A DNA stretch of 31,416 nucleotides, from the IMG/VR virus record IMGVR_UViG_3300013131_000157, positions 1 through 31,416 of that record; one strand, written 5' to 3'. The notes under the pieces were generated by a model. That model was not told the origin of the DNA. It searched no databases and was given only the letters and a program-made list of their open reading frames with translations. Positions 30,898 through 31,416 of this stretch are shown here, in pieces (the first letter of the stretch is position 1; every line of letters begins with the position of its first letter). Both the position numbers and the translations under genes were made by a program. The DNA is from a virus.

Positions 30898-31416
30898 CTA
30901 AAAACCTGAAACGAAACGCCGCCCCAACCCAACAGCAACCCCCTCCACGTCACCAACCCCAAACACATCCCACACAACATCCCCCACCCGAGAACCAGAC
31001 CTCACACACAAATCCACAACATCACCAGACAACCCAACCCCACCGCCACCCGAAAACCACACCGACCGCCGATTACGCAAACCATCCTGACGCGTCAAAT
31101 TAGAAGAAACCCCTTTCCCGTGCACCACCCTCTGCGTCCCATTACGCCTACCATCATCAACAATCACATTCCCCGCCGTAGCCCCCGCCGCCTTACGCTC
31201 CAACCAAGTAGCCCCAGGTTTCGTTTTCGCACGCTCAGAAATCGCCAAACCATCAAAAAAATAGCCGCGCCCCTTAGACAACAAAAACAAATACCGATGC
31301 AACCGAACTACCTCACCATCAACAACCCCCTCCGACACCAACACCACATCCTGACGCAACCACCAACCCCACTTCTGCAAACCGAAACCAACCCGCCACG
31401 GCAAACCCAAAACCCC
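30898..31416 (-). CDS. Diverged DNA methyltransferase, 5' part outside window
   Basis: The frame is open to the right edge; 172 residues are visible and align in order with the C-terminal part of the methyltransferase at 18247-19554: GLPWRVGFGLQ, WLRQDVV, RYLFLLSKGRGYFFD, RNRRSVW, DVVDLCVRSGSRVGDVV and DVFGVGDVEGVAVGLGRRFV. The WHKPNPMP segment is replaced (VSEGVVDGE) and motif I is altered: DxFxGSGTT becomes DVFGVGDVE with one residue missing. The catalytic SPPY motif would be outside the window. It may be inactive or altered in specificity. The codons are extremely G/T-rich (VG, GG runs), following the local strand bias. Confidence 0.68.
   Translation of the reverse strand, partial: GVLGLPWRVGFGLQKWGWWLRQDVVLVSEGVVDGEVVRLHRYLFLLSKGRGYFFDGLAISERAKTKPGATWLERKAAGATAGNVIVDDGRRNGTQRVVHGKGVSSNLTRQDGLRNRRSVWFSGGGGVGLSGDVVDLCVRSGSRVGDVVWDVFGVGDVEGVAVGLGRRFVSGF

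Overview
This window looks like part of a tailed double-stranded DNA phage (or prophage-like) genome infecting an actinobacterium. The phage reading rests on an HK97-fold major capsid protein, a primase-helicase, a class II ribonucleotide reductase, a MazG-like pyrophosphohydrolase, tight packing with 1-4 bp gene overlaps, and no host housekeeping genes. The actinobacterial host is suggested by a WhiB-type iron-sulfur regulator with all four cysteines, several small Cys/His proteins typical of actinophages, and a recurrent leaderless-transcript pattern. No integrase, portal, large terminase, tail tape measure, tRNA, CRISPR array or insertion sequence is visible. The host is probably an uncultivated lineage of moderate GC, but that is inference.

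Layout. (1) 1-13232, plus strand: the capsid side. Two very large, partly disordered proteins each end in a kinase-fold domain. Small proteins and a Cys-repeat protein follow, then the major capsid protein with a strong Shine-Dalgarno and a strong terminator, a two-module protein with an HDxFGH motif, two mini-ORFs and a thermonuclease. (2) 13234-14609, minus: four small genes including a CX5R phosphatase. (3) 14610-14795: a divergent control region with two perfect palindromes. (4) 14796-18263, plus: small proteins, the B12-dependent ribonucleotide reductase and a DUF6197-like protein. (5) 18247-19862, minus: a lysine-rich histone-H1-like protein and a DNA methyltransferase. (6) 19948-21992, plus: an unknown protein, a MazG-like enzyme, a small basic protein and a clavaminate-synthase-like 2-oxoglutarate oxygenase. 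(7) 27546-21874, minus: a nucleotide-modification-domain protein, a small protein, a DUF5872 protein with several HTH units, a Cys/His protein, the WhiB regulator, the primase-helicase and an HTH protein. (8) 27566-29700, plus: a putative winged-helix protein, a second methyltransferase and two successive PD-(D/E)XK nuclease-like proteins. (9) 31416-29708, minus: a diverged, partial third methyltransferase, a beta-rich virion-like protein with its terminator, and a conserved unknown.

How it may work together. The ribonucleotide reductase, MazG enzyme, Nmad1-like protein, oxygenase and methyltransferases form a nucleotide supply and DNA-modification repertoire. The methyltransferase and two nuclease-like ORFs at 28020-29700 look like a compact restriction-modification or host-DNA attack cassette. 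The two kinase-fold proteins upstream of the capsid gene are candidates for virion-packaged effectors. The window switches transcription direction repeatedly, and base composition becomes strongly A/C-rich on the plus strand from about 26-27 kb to the right edge whatever the coding strand.
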